The notes under the pieces were generated by a model. The model saw nothing but the letters and a program-made list of their open reading frames with translations, was not told the origin of the DNA and did not search any database. The translations under genes and the position numbers were made by a program. A DNA stretch of 64,000 nucleotides from Mesorhizobium huakuii (GTDB taxonomy: Bacteria; Pseudomonadota; Alphaproteobacteria; Rhizobiales; Rhizobiaceae), in contig NZ_BSNY01000027.1 of NCBI RefSeq assembly GCF_030160235.1, forward strand, positions 1-64,000. Reading direction: 5' to 3'. Positions 8,644-17,432 of the stretch are shown here, one piece after another (the stretch's first letter is position 1; each line of letters begins with the position of its first letter).

Positions 8644-9306
8644 TCAAAACGCAGCGGTCATGGCGTTGCCGGATCGATATTCATGGTGGCGCGAGAGGTC
8701 ACCCAGCACAGATCGGATATGCGGCCAGGGGAAATCGTCTGGATGTTCCCAGTGCTCACCGTCACGCAAGATGACCTTGAGCTTGGCCAAAATGCCTTCG
8801 ATGGGCGTGGCCGCTGTCTCCGGTAGATCATCCAGAAGTGCGCTTTCGGCTGTTTCCGATTGCCGGATCAGTTCGTCTGTTCTCGAATAGCCGATCTCAT
8901 CATCAGCAGCGTCCCAGCGCGCCTGGTGCGCCGTGAAATCCGCAAGCGCCCTGCCCCATTCGACCTCGTTTTCAGGAGAGTAGGCATCGTTCAGGCTCTC
9001 GATGGAATGGAGCGTCACGTCCCTACCATCGGCAAGCCGCACCCTGGCGCAGGGAAAGCCGATCTTCCTGGCGAGGTGTGTCTCCAACCGCTGCTGTTCG
9101 CGGCACAACGCCAGTGTCTCATCGTGGATCTTTTGCCAGTTCCCACACAGACGAAGAGCAGGATCGACCGCGCTGCTGCCGTCCGTCAGTTCGGCGGCCC
9201 GAGACTTTCCATGGAAGGGCCATGCCGCCGCGACCGTGGCCGTGCCCGCCAGCAAGCGCCGCCGGGTGACGAAAAACGCACTCATGCTATTGTCGGAATC
9301 AGCCAT
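8644..9306 (-). CDS. Tat-signal hypothetical protein in element A
   Basis: The 220-residue product opens with a twin-arginine-like signal (TRRRLLAGTATVAAAWPF) and a mature part rich in acidic and helical segments (NWQKIHDETLALCREQQRLETHLARKIGF). It has no domain I recognise. A ribosome site AGGAG lies eight bases before the ATG at 9306. It is convergent with alpA and divergent from the XRE gene, so it is cargo of element A. The Tat signal is visible; function is unknown. Confidence 0.65.
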   Translation of the reverse strand: MADSDNSMSAFFVTRRRLLAGTATVAAAWPFHGKSRAAELTDGSSAVDPALRLCGNWQKIHDETLALCREQQRLETHLARKIGFPCARVRLADGRDVTLHSIESLNDAYSPENEVEWGRALADFTAHQARWDAADDEIGYSRTDELIRQSETAESALLDDLPETAATPIEGILAKLKVILRDGEHWEHPDDFPWPHIRSVLGDLSRHHEYRSGNAMTAAF

Positions 9307-9470
9307 GATCCGAGCTCCTAACAGCTGGGTTGTGGTGAGGCCGCATCGAGTGTTCGCGCATTCGGTGCGGCCGCTTTCTAAAAACGAAAGGATTATTGGT
9401 TTTTAGAAAGCAGATGTCAACGTTTTCCGAAAAGGCTTGCGATTTTCGGGAGTTATCACCAGTTTGCGGA

Positions 9471-9710
9471 ATGGATTCTTCTCAATGTCGCGCCGCACGA
9501 GCGCTGTTGAAATGGACGCAAGAGGATCTCGCCGCCCGCTCCGGCGCGAGTGCTGTTACCATTCGCAATTTCGAAAATGACCGTTCTGTTCCACAAACTG
9601 GAACGCGATACCTCCTCCAAAAAACGCTTGAGAATGCCGGCATCGAGTTCATCCCTGAAAATGGCGGTGGTGTCGGTGTGCGTCTGTCACGGCGTTCCGA
9701 AAGGACGTAG
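9471..9710 (+). CDS. XRE-family helix-turn-helix regulator
   Basis: Starting at the ATG at 9471 (GCGGA just upstream) gives 79 residues that are nearly all one Cro/CI-type helix-turn-helix: CRAARALLKWTQEDLAARSGASAVTIRNFEND, then a helix and FIPENGGGVGVRL. A longer in-frame start exists at 9396 but adds residues without domain character. The sequence type is common in rhizobial integrative elements, where it probably represses element genes. It is divergent from the Tat-signal gene, with AT-rich DNA at 9370-9420 between them. Confidence 0.82.
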   Translation: MDSSQCRAARALLKWTQEDLAARSGASAVTIRNFENDRSVPQTGTRYLLQKTLENAGIEFIPENGGGVGVRLSRRSERT

Positions 9711-9864
9711 GATCGGTGAAGTAGCTCCCGGTAGGCAAGGCAAAGCGCGTCCATTAGCCGACAATCTTTCGATTGCGGCGGCAGTCAGAGGGATCAAGAT
9801 CAACCGCGAAGACTTCGCGAGCAGCAGGAAGGATTCGGGTCGAACGACGACTGGGCAGACCGGT

Positions 9865-11184
9865 TCATGCAACTGCCTTCGCTCGCAGAGGTTCGATGTT
9901 GCCCTTGCCTGCAATAATGCCGGCAAGCCGATCGGCCCAAAGCTCCAAGGCGTCCCGTTTCTCGCTCATATAGTCGTAGCGCGCATATACCCGCGACGTG
10001 ACCGTACTCTTGGTCACCGAAACGTGGTTCAACACTTGCCCGACGATGAACGGCGAAATGCCGATTTCTTCCATGCCCGTCGCAGCAGATCGCCGTAGGT
10101 CATGCGGCGTCCACGGTGCAATGCCCATGATCATTGCCACGCCGCGCTTGCTGATCTCTTCTCGCTTCACTGCCTTCGGGACAGATGCGCCGGTGACGGC
10201 TGCACGGGCGCCCGGTCCAGGAAAAACGAAAGGCGGTACCGCCCTGCCCTTGCGCTCCGACAGCGTCTTCACGTCTGCGATCTGATCGCCGATGATCCGG
10301 ATTGCCATTTCGCACAGTGGCACAACATGGTCGCGGCCGTTCTTCGCGCGCCTGGCTGGTATCGTCCACAGGCCGCGTGTCAAGTCCAGTTCGCCGTGCT
10401 CCATGCCGGCGATCTCGCCAACACGCTGTCCGGAAACCAGGCACAGGCGCAGAATTCGGCGGGTGCTTTCCCGCATGTCGGCTTCGGGCAAGGCTGCCCA
10501 CATCGTCTTGATCTCGTCGGCCGTCAGCACGCGGTTGCGCTCGACCGTTTCAGTCGGCCTCGCCATACCTTCGGTCAAGTTGCTGTCCAGATCGCCACGA
10601 CCGCGCCCCCATCGGATCATGGCGCGAATGTCCTCGAACACCCGGTTCGCCTCGACGGCCGCGCCCCGGTCCTTCACCGCGTCGATCGCCTTGGTGATGT
10701 CGCGACGATGCAGGTCCGCGAGCTTCACCTCGCCGATGCAGCCAGATGATGCCTTCTCGACCTTCTTTCCGTCAGCGTCATAGCCGGACACATTCTTGCG
10801 CAGCCGGCGCGCAATCTCATCGACCGACCGCCGCGATGATGCCCGGCGGGTGAGATAGCTCTCAACCAAATCAGAGACGGTCATCGAGGCGGCGTGCGCC
10901 TTCTTGGCGGCCACAGGGTCGCCGCCCTCTTGCACGCTTGCACGAGTGTCCTTGGCCTTCTGGCGAGCACCCTTGTCGGTGCCGAGCGGTGTCTCGGGAT
11001 AGGTGCCGAGCTTCAACCATTGCCGCTTGTCGGGCGGCCCGTAAACCACGAACCAGGTCTTTTGCCCACCCGCCGAGACGCGCAGCACAAGACCTTTTAC
11101 GGTCGTATCGAAATAGTCGGCTTTTCGGCCGGAGCCGGCCTTGGCGGCCTGGCAGAATTTGTCGGTGAGTTCGAGTTTCGGCAT
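9865..11184 (-). CDS. int: Tyrosine integrase of element A (P4-type, DUF4102 N-terminus)
   Basis: The 439-residue enzyme has the N-terminal arm-binding domain of P4-type integrases (DYFDTTVKGLVLRVSAGGQKTW), a core-binding domain and a catalytic domain with R254 (SGQRVGEIAGM), H361 and R364 (TPHDLRRS), H387 (VLNHVS) and nucleophile Y400 (SRVYARYDY). ATG at 11184 is preferred to the TTG at 11199. It lies about 200 bp left of the tRNA-Asn att repeat at 11387 and points away from it, as expected for an integrase beside its attachment site. Paired repeats between gene and att (ATCTACAGAA at about 11234 and 11246; GTCGCAC at 11351 and 11371) may be its arm sites. Confidence 0.92.
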   Translation of the reverse strand: MPKLELTDKFCQAAKAGSGRKADYFDTTVKGLVLRVSAGGQKTWFVVYGPPDKRQWLKLGTYPETPLGTDKGARQKAKDTRASVQEGGDPVAAKKAHAASMTVSDLVESYLTRRASSRRSVDEIARRLRKNVSGYDADGKKVEKASSGCIGEVKLADLHRRDITKAIDAVKDRGAAVEANRVFEDIRAMIRWGRGRGDLDSNLTEGMARPTETVERNRVLTADEIKTMWAALPEADMRESTRRILRLCLVSGQRVGEIAGMEHGELDLTRGLWTIPARRAKNGRDHVVPLCEMAIRIIGDQIADVKTLSERKGRAVPPFVFPGPGARAAVTGASVPKAVKREEISKRGVAMIMGIAPWTPHDLRRSAATGMEEIGISPFIVGQVLNHVSVTKSTVTSRVYARYDYMSEKRDALELWADRLAGIIAGKGNIEPLRAKAVA

Positions 11185-11386
11185 CTGTCCAGCGACCAAT
11201 CTTGCTACAACCGGTTTGCCCGGGTTCCGTGAGTGATCTACAGAATAATCTACAGAAAACCATGAGCTTTGTCGATACTGGCTGCGACAGGTCGCGACGG
11301 GATGAAACGCTAATTAGTTGTTATCCATAGAATTTTTAGAAATTCAGGCTGTCGCACGCTGGTCCAGAAAGTCGCACTAGAAACCC

Positions 11387-11434
11387 TCTGTTAACCGGTT
11401 GGTCGCTGGTTCGAATCCGGCCCGGGGAGCCAAA
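11387..11434 (+). repeat. att site: 3' half of tRNA-Asn(GTT), left copy
   Basis: These 48 bases run from the anticodon loop (CTGTTAA, anticodon GTT) through the T-arm (GCTGG-TTCGAAT-CCGGC) to the acceptor strand CCGGGGA, discriminator G, CCA and two further A. An identical copy is at 21528-21575. The 5' half of the tRNA is absent upstream of both, so neither is a working tRNA. They are attachment-site repeats left by integration at a tRNA-Asn gene. This copy is the right end of element A and left end of element B. Confidence 0.93.
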
Positions 11435-11492
11435 TCTTTTCAAAGACTTATGTGGCTCTGGCTTTCCATCCGTGTGGCGGGCTGCACGGTTG

Positions 11493-11510
11493 TGGCAACG
11501 TTTTGGCAAC
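11493..11510 (+). promoter_or_regulatory. TGGCAAC doublet, candidate integrase arm site (left end)
   Basis: TGGCAAC occurs at 11493-11499 and 11504-11510, spaced by exactly 11 bp, about 60 bp inside the left att repeat. The same doublet with the same spacing occurs near the right att and once inside the element. Position and phasing fit arm-type binding sites of a tyrosine integrase. Confidence 0.5.
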
Positions 11511-11572
11511 ACAATCTATAACCGAATCCGAGAAGGCAGCCTTAGAGTCGAGCCAACGAGCCTCGTCAAAAG

Positions 11573-13216
11573 TTATTGTGTGTGCTGCCAGAAGCGCGGG
11601 TCGTTACCAAAATCGTCCACCTTTAGCCGCCCGAGCTTCAGGCATGAAAAAAGCCCGCGATGAACAGACAGGGTCTCTGAACGATCAAATTCGCGGTTGT
11701 CACGATAAAACCAGGTCTGATGCGTCGGATACACCACGCGTCCGTCGTTGTTCGTATATGTCTTTCCCGCCCTTACCGACTGCCCCAAAACGCCGACATG
11801 ATATAGGTCGCGGCATATCCCCTCCGCCCCAAGCGTCTTGACTACCTGCATGACTAGCTGGTCCCGCGCAGCAATTGACTCAGCGCGCCTAGTGAATTGG
11901 TCCACAGTGAAATGGCGCTCCCAACCTGCGAGGATTCGCCTCATGACATTGACCACCGACATGTTGTGCGCAGCGTTCAATTCCTCGGCGCGCTCAGTCC
12001 ATGCGATATCAGAATATTCAACTAAGACATCCGCAAATACGCTGGTGTTGTATTGGGCAGCGCCCGGAGTAACATTGGTCGCAGCATTAAATAAATTAAC
12101 AATATCACGCGGGTTGCACCATGTAATCTCACTAATAAACTGCTTAGGTGAAACCCCAAAAATGTCACGAGAGAAATACGATGCCCATATCTCCTGATTC
12201 GTATTACATTTTCCAAAATGCTTCATTTCGATAGCCGATATCCGTTTTTCAATTATATCGAATATAGGATATTTTGTAACATCGTTTCCCTTGTGCCAAT
12301 CAAGGTGAAATCCGTGATCGACCAAATATTTGTCTATCTCGTTTCGAGAAATGCTGGCTGCTTTTGCTATTTCCACCCTAACAGCCGTGTAAAGATAAAC
12401 AGGTATTCCGGCCTCTATAAACCTCCTGTTTAGCTGACCAACCGTAATTATAATATCTCTAATAAGTATACTGTCTCGCTTATGTTGCTTTTGCCCGATC
12501 ATAGACAGATTAAGCTCATCCAAGTAGATAATAAACTTAACATCAATGGGGTAGTGAAATTTGCATATTTTTTCGATAACAAGATCGGCAAATCTGTTAT
12601 AATTTATACTACCATCCTCTGGCTTCTCCCAATTAAGTATGGCTTCCATTTCTGCAAAATCGCCAGCCTTTCCCTTTAGGGTGAGCTGCCCAGCTTTAAT
12701 ACCGGCCAGTATCCTTTGCAATCCTTTCACCTTGTTGTCATCAAATACCTTACTAATAAGTGCATGAAGTCTACTCGCATCTTTGCTGGCATCGAACATT
12801 CGGTTATCGCTAGACAATAGTTCAGCAATTTTCTGCGCCAGGTATACGCGCCACATATCTCTCGTATCTACGTCATCGCCAATGTCTGGTTTAACTTCGT
12901 TGTCGAATTCTAAATTTTGCGCGATCTTATCCCGCTCCTGTGCGCTGATATCTTCGGAAAACACAATTGCCTTCGTTACATTACCCGCATTCTTTTCCAT
13001 CTCTAACATATATCGAAGTAGCGCGGTTTTACCTGAGCCCTTCGTTCCGTAAAATATGAAGCGGTCGCCGCTGCGGATGGCATCGATTTCGTGCTGCTCT
13101 GGCGATGCGAACGCATCTATGAAGAGCTTCTTCGCGGACTGGTCGCGAGTTATGAAGGAGCTTTTGGCGTCTGTTTTACCAAACTCGATTTGGTGACGGC
13201 GCAATAACTGGGGCAT
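11573..13216 (-). CDS. Orphan P-loop ATPase, possible defence cargo
   Basis: The 547-residue protein has a Walker A GTKGSGKT at about residues 57-64 and a Walker B FIIYLDEL at about 228-235 (numbering from the ATG at 13216; the further upstream start is only a TTG). Between them is a long helical insertion, and beyond 300 is a helical region followed by a C-terminal half (YPTHQTWFYRDNREFD) with no domain I can name. The overall form (short N-terminal lead, FYGTKGSGKTALLRY, then LDEL) resembles the Sll1717-type P-loop ATPases, many of them near defence genes. It is AT-rich compared with its neighbours and sits right beside the left att, the usual cargo position. ATPase is certain; the defence role is inference. 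Confidence 0.75.
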   Translation of the reverse strand: MPQLLRRHQIEFGKTDAKSSFITRDQSAKKLFIDAFASPEQHEIDAIRSGDRFIFYGTKGSGKTALLRYMLEMEKNAGNVTKAIVFSEDISAQERDKIAQNLEFDNEVKPDIGDDVDTRDMWRVYLAQKIAELLSSDNRMFDASKDASRLHALISKVFDDNKVKGLQRILAGIKAGQLTLKGKAGDFAEMEAILNWEKPEDGSINYNRFADLVIEKICKFHYPIDVKFIIYLDELNLSMIGQKQHKRDSILIRDIIITVGQLNRRFIEAGIPVYLYTAVRVEIAKAASISRNEIDKYLVDHGFHLDWHKGNDVTKYPIFDIIEKRISAIEMKHFGKCNTNQEIWASYFSRDIFGVSPKQFISEITWCNPRDIVNLFNAATNVTPGAAQYNTSVFADVLVEYSDIAWTERAEELNAAHNMSVVNVMRRILAGWERHFTVDQFTRRAESIAARDQLVMQVVKTLGAEGICRDLYHVGVLGQSVRAGKTYTNNDGRVVYPTHQTWFYRDNREFDRSETLSVHRGLFSCLKLGRLKVDDFGNDPRFWQHTQ

Positions 13217-13413
13217 AGCGACTCTCTGCAAGGCGGCATTCTACTTGAATGAAAAATAGGCACGCTCGCTCATATCTGTGCAAGGCCCTTTTTTGAAAGT
13301 TGGCTATCGGTTCGACAGAACTCCCTCCAAAAATCTGGACTTCCGTCGTAGCTCCCCACCAGGGCGTTGCCTAACGTCGCATCCAATAACAGCGGATCGC
13401 GAGGCGTATCATA

Positions 13414-13629
13414 ATGCAACTCATCCCCTATGACGGCCTAAAGGCCAAAGGAATTGATTACAGCCGTCCCCACATTTGGCGGCTTGTGAAAGCGAAAGAT
13501 TTCCCTGCCCCGATCAAATTGGGTGCTAGCGGCGGTCGCAACCTGTGGGTTGAGAGTGAAGTGGACGTTTACATCGCACGGAAAATAGCCGAGCGCGATG
13601 CGGCGGCGAGAAAAGCAGCGGCGGCATAA
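13414..13629 (+). CDS. alpA: AlpA-family excisionase/regulator (element B)
   Basis: The 71-residue product has the AlpA fold: IPYDGLKAKGIDYSRPHIWRLVKAKDFPAPIKLGASGGRNLW, then a final helix ending in an alanine-rich tail. It is divergent from the ATPase gene and directly precedes the replication gene. In P4-like elements this protein controls the integrase or excision and opens the replication operon. A GAGG lies about nine bases before the ATG. Confidence 0.85.
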   Translation: MQLIPYDGLKAKGIDYSRPHIWRLVKAKDFPAPIKLGASGGRNLWVESEVDVYIARKIAERDAAARKAAAA

Positions 13630-13695
13630 GAGCCAAATCCCACTTCACATCACAGGACCTTATCGGTCTGAGCCGACGCGAAACCGAGCCCGCCA

Positions 13696-16062
13696 ATGTC
13701 TTATGAAAATCTGCCGGCTGAGCTAAAGGCGCTCATTCGCTGGTGTTGCTGGCGGCATGAAACGCCAGTTGGCGAAACTTCGCCGACGAAAATTCCATAC
13801 AATCCCGTAACAGGCGCGAAGATGGCGACGAATGATCCGCAAACGTGGTGTTCGTTCGAACAAGCGGTGGCGGCTGTCAACAGCTATAGCGGGATTGGCT
13901 TCGTCTTCACAAAGCGCGATGGCTATTGTGGTCTTGATCTAGATGACATTTACGCGTTGAAGCCGGACGGCTCGCCCAAGTTTGCGCCCGAGAAGCAAGC
14001 CGAAATTGCAAAAATTCAGAAAGAAATCTTCGACAACGTTCCAGGCTACGCGGAATGGTCCCCTAGCGGGCGCGGATTGCACATTATCACCAAGGCAACA
14101 GTGCCGCACGGTCGCCGCCGCGATGCCGTCGAAGTCTATTCCGACCTCCGCTTTTTTACGATGACGGGCAACGTTTATCGACATGATCCGATCATTGATG
14201 CCGGCGAGATCGTCAATAGGCTTTGGGAAAAGATGGCTTCGGCGAAATCGGCGCCAGCTAACGGCTACGCTCCCGTCCTTGTTCAGAAGGATGACGACGC
14301 AACGATAATCGATTACGCACAGAATGCGAAGAACGGCGACAAATTTACGGCTCTATATAACGGCAACTGGCAAGCTTATTATTCGTCACAATCTGAGGCT
14401 GATTTCGCTCTGATAAATATCATTGCGTATTATACGCAACTTACCCCGCAAATCATACGAATTTTCCGCGACAGCGCGTTAGGCAAGCGCGCGAAAGCTG
14501 ACCGCGACGCATACATTACAGACATGATTGGGAAGGCGATTAGCGACCGCCTCCCACAATGGAATGAACTTCCCGGCTGGAATATTGAGGGCGTAGTCAA
14601 TTCGTTTAACCCGGGCATTCAGCCGCCGAACGTGTCCGCCAACGAAACCGTTATACCTGTCGATCTATGGGCAAATTTCGATCCGCCGTCACTTCCTTCT
14701 GGATTGTTGCCGCCGCTCATTGAACAATTCGCACGAATTCGCGGCCTTCAAATGGGTGCGGACCCTGGCGGTATCGCCACATCAACGCTCGCAATTTGCG
14801 CGGCGGCGATCAGCGACGGAATTCAGGTTCAAGTTAAGCGCCACGATTTGAGTTGGACCGAAAGCGCTCGCCTGTGGGTAGCGTTGGTAGGGATGCCGTC
14901 AACGAAGAAAAGCCCGATAATGAGAGAGGCCGCGCGACCGCTATTCAAGATCGACGCGGAGCTTTTCCGTGCCTACGCGACGGCGAAAGCCGAGTACGAC
15001 GCTCTCGATAAAAGCGAGCGCAAGGTCGCGCCGCGTCAGATGCGGCTGCGATTGGAAGACACCACGATTGAAGCCGCGCAAGATGTCCTCAAGGACAGCC
15101 CCAACGGTGTTCTATGCTACCAGGATGAGCTATCCGGTTGGTTCGGGAGTATGGACAAATACTCCGGGGCTCGCGGCGCGGCCAAGGATCGCGGTTTTTG
15201 GCTGCAATCGTTCAACGGTGGGCAGTACGCCTTAAATCGCATCAGCCGTGGCGTGGGCTTGATCGACAACTTGTCAATTTCCATGTTGGGCGGCATTCAA
15301 CCCGAAGCAATTCGCAAGCTTGCCGCCGACACACATGATGACGGCCTACTGCAACGACTTTTCGCAATCGTGCTACAGCCGGCAACTAACGGCACCGACG
15401 AGCCTTCCCCAGACATTGCTAGCCAGTATGGGACGCTAATTGATCAGCTTCACCGGCTTCTTCCAATGCGCCTGTCTTTCGCCAACGATGCACAAGCAAT
15501 TCGCGACCAACTGGAAAAGCGTCATCTCTATCTAACTGCAATCGAGGCAATTAACCCGAAACTCGCTGCCCACATTGGTAAGTACGACGGCCTTTTCGCT
15601 AGGCTTTGCGTTATCTGGCATTGCGTCGAACACGCATATTCGTTCGGCAACGTGCCGACGGCAATTAGCGGTCAAACCGCCTACCATGTCGCCACTTTCC
15701 TGCACGAATATCTTCTTCCTCACGCGATTTCATTCTTTGTGGGAATTCTCGGCGTCTCCGACGATCAAGACGTGCTTAAATCTACTGCCGGCTACATCCT
15801 TTCCCGCCCCGAGAAGACCGAGATAACTTTTCGCGACGTTTCGCGTGGCGATAGACAAATGCGCGCGCTAGATCACTTTGAGGCGCGCAAGGTGCTTCAA
15901 AAGCTAGAGGCGCTTGGCTGGCTGCTCCCAATTCCTGGCCCGCGAGAGAGATGGGCCGTTAATCCCGAATGTCATCGGCTTTTTGCTGATCGCGGAAACC
16001 GTGAGCGTGAGCGCCGAGATCAAGCGCGTCAGATCATAGCGGAGGCGGTGGCGCCCCGATAA
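13696..16062 (+). CDS. Replication protein: PrimPol-like N-terminus plus DUF3987 ATPase
   Basis: The 788-residue protein has two parts. Residues 1-160 resemble archaeo-eukaryotic primase-polymerase domains of NrS-1 type, with an acidic motif GLDLDD (79-84) and a SPSGRGLH motif (122-129) that supplies the second-motif histidine. Residues about 330-650 match DUF3987, a helicase-like ATPase, with a Walker A-like GMPSTKKSP (399-407) and a Walker B ending DE (477-478, LCYQDEL). The C-terminus is a winged-helix-like segment (RALDHFEARKVLQKLEALGWL). Such fusions start replication of phages, satellites and islands. It shows that element B can probably replicate after excision. The ribosome site is weak. 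Confidence 0.9.
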   Translation: MSYENLPAELKALIRWCCWRHETPVGETSPTKIPYNPVTGAKMATNDPQTWCSFEQAVAAVNSYSGIGFVFTKRDGYCGLDLDDIYALKPDGSPKFAPEKQAEIAKIQKEIFDNVPGYAEWSPSGRGLHIITKATVPHGRRRDAVEVYSDLRFFTMTGNVYRHDPIIDAGEIVNRLWEKMASAKSAPANGYAPVLVQKDDDATIIDYAQNAKNGDKFTALYNGNWQAYYSSQSEADFALINIIAYYTQLTPQIIRIFRDSALGKRAKADRDAYITDMIGKAISDRLPQWNELPGWNIEGVVNSFNPGIQPPNVSANETVIPVDLWANFDPPSLPSGLLPPLIEQFARIRGLQMGADPGGIATSTLAICAAAISDGIQVQVKRHDLSWTESARLWVALVGMPSTKKSPIMREAARPLFKIDAELFRAYATAKAEYDALDKSERKVAPRQMRLRLEDTTIEAAQDVLKDSPNGVLCYQDELSGWFGSMDKYSGARGAAKDRGFWLQSFNGGQYALNRISRGVGLIDNLSISMLGGIQPEAIRKLAADTHDDGLLQRLFAIVLQPATNGTDEPSPDIASQYGTLIDQLHRLLPMRLSFANDAQAIRDQLEKRHLYLTAIEAINPKLAAHIGKYDGLFARLCVIWHCVEHAYSFGNVPTAISGQTAYHVATFLHEYLLPHAISFFVGILGVSDDQDVLKSTAGYILSRPEKTEITFRDVSRGDRQMRALDHFEARKVLQKLEALGWLLPIPGPRERWAVNPECHRLFADRGNRERERRDQARQIIAEAVAPR

Positions 16063-16168
16063 AAGCAAGTCAGAACCTCGCACCAACATTAGCCGCCCTC
16101 AACTTGTGATTTCTGCTAGCATCGTCGTCGCACTGTCGTCCGGTTTTTCTACTGCAAGGAATTCACCG

Positions 16169-16708
16169 ATGTTATCCACACCTTTTCGATTTGAGCCGGA
16201 ACTCACACCAGAAGATTTTCAGAAACTCGGACAACTGGCAATGAGATGGTCTCATATCGAGCACATGATTGGTAATTGTCTCAAAGCACTACTCGACCTT
16301 TCAATGGAAGATGCCGTGGTGATGGTGTTCTCGCTGTCGACCGAACAGAGGCTGCAACGCCTCTCTCAACTTGCCAAAACGAAGACACTTAATACGGAAG
16401 CCGAGAAGGCCCTTAGCGAATTGGTGGACATTATGAAGGGATTGCAGATCGTTCGAAACGACACAATCCACGGGATCATGGCTGAAGGTAGCTCAGGGCA
16501 AATTCTTCACAATCGATCGAAGCAGCGCCAGATCACAAAGGAACAGGTCTTCAGCTGTGAGGAACTGACCAACTATGCTGCCCACGCGGTCTTATCGCTT
16601 CGCTATGCACTCGGATTGAAGGATAGCCCAGGCGATCGGCATCCGTTGCCTGAGCGCCCCGAGATACCTGCATTTCTTCAAAAATCGATTCCCAGTCGCA
16701 AAAAATGA
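16169..16708 (+). CDS. Helical protein with HEPN-like RNxxxH motif
   Basis: The ATG at 16169 is chosen because AAGGA stands nine bases upstream; an in-frame ATG at 16106 would add a poor leader. The product of 179 residues is mostly helical: WSHIEHMIGNCLKALLDLS, LSTEQRLQRLSQLAKT, then LQIVRNDTIHGIM. The RNDTIH sequence fits the R-polar-x3-H motif of HEPN domains, which often are RNases in toxin-antitoxin and abortive-infection systems. No nucleotidyltransferase antitoxin partner is adjacent. The gene follows the replication gene by about 100 bp. HEPN membership is suggested by one motif and helical context only. Confidence 0.6.
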   Translation: MLSTPFRFEPELTPEDFQKLGQLAMRWSHIEHMIGNCLKALLDLSMEDAVVMVFSLSTEQRLQRLSQLAKTKTLNTEAEKALSELVDIMKGLQIVRNDTIHGIMAEGSSGQILHNRSKQRQITKEQVFSCEELTNYAAHAVLSLRYALGLKDSPGDRHPLPERPEIPAFLQKSIPSRKK

Positions 16709-16712
16709 GTGC

Positions 16713-16823
16713 AGATTTTTGTCACCATTGTCCCTTGCGCGCATGGATAGAAAAAAGCCCCCTCTTCCTTTTATATAAGCGCCTTTCTACGTCGCGCGCG
16801 CGAGGGACATCGGTGACAAATCT
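16713..16823. repeat. Long spaced inverted repeat, candidate origin or control site
   Basis: The left arm at 16713-16734 and the right arm at 16804-16823 pair over 18 of 20 positions with one 2-base bulge; both contain TGTCACC/GGTGACA and end in TGTCCC/GGGACA. The 69-bp space between them holds the AT-rich CTTTTATATAAGCGC and a CG-alternating run near 16791-16802. It is the largest symmetric structure noticed in element B and lies 650 bp after the replication gene, upstream of the gene at 16857. It could be a replication origin or an operator. Confidence 0.5.
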
Positions 16824-16856
16824 CATCGGAAGGATCAAACCGAAAGGACTGTCCAA

Positions 16857-17432
16857 ATGAAGCTGAGATCATTTGATAACAAAGCGCACGAGATTATCGC
16901 AAGCGTGCTGGACAATGCCGCCGAACATCTCGTTCAAACGGCACGTTGCAAACCGACTGAGACCGATGAGTATCTTACGCTCGCATATATCGCCGAATGC
17001 AGTTCGGTCATAAAGAACGGGACTTCCTATTTGGAAGTTGACGAGATCATTGGTGCGGAACTTTTCTTAGAGCATTTCGCGTCGGGAAAGAGCCGAACTT
17101 CCTTTATGCGAAACGACAGAAAATGCGCTAAGCAATTGGCGGCTCACCCCAACGTCTATTTTCCTGACTATCTAACCATTTTGCGACTGGCGTATTTGCG
17201 CGTTTTGAACGCGGCAGACGACGCCACCTCAATTCGCGCGAACGGAACATTGATGCTAGCGGCGGCATCGTTACCAGGAGTTAGCACGGATATTCGTCGT
17301 GAGTTGCGGCGTCGTGGCCTCACTTATGAGTTGTCACTTGTACCGAAAGACGTTCTTCAGAAGCGCCTCGGTCCCAACGGCACTTTGGCAATTGCCCATC
17401 GGATGTCGGGTCGAAGTCCGTCGCTTCGATAA
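16857..17432 (+). CDS. Hypothetical protein of element B
   Basis: The product has 191 residues with no recognised domain. It begins MKLRSFDNKAHEIIASVLDNAAEHLVQTAR, is helical throughout its first two thirds and ends in a basic tail (AHRMSGRSPSLR). AAAGGA stands eight bases before the ATG, supporting the start. It follows the long inverted repeat, whose right arm ends 33 bases upstream, so that structure may control it. Confidence 0.65.
   Translation: MKLRSFDNKAHEIIASVLDNAAEHLVQTARCKPTETDEYLTLAYIAECSSVIKNGTSYLEVDEIIGAELFLEHFASGKSRTSFMRNDRKCAKQLAAHPNVYFPDYLTILRLAYLRVLNAADDATSIRANGTLMLAAASLPGVSTDIRRELRRRGLTYELSLVPKDVLQKRLGPNGTLAIAHRMSGRSPSLR

Noticed and set aside
11387-11434. A functional tRNA-Asn gene
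   Set aside because: The 5' acceptor strand, D-arm and 5' anticodon stem are absent upstream; only the 3' half is present, as at 21528-21575.
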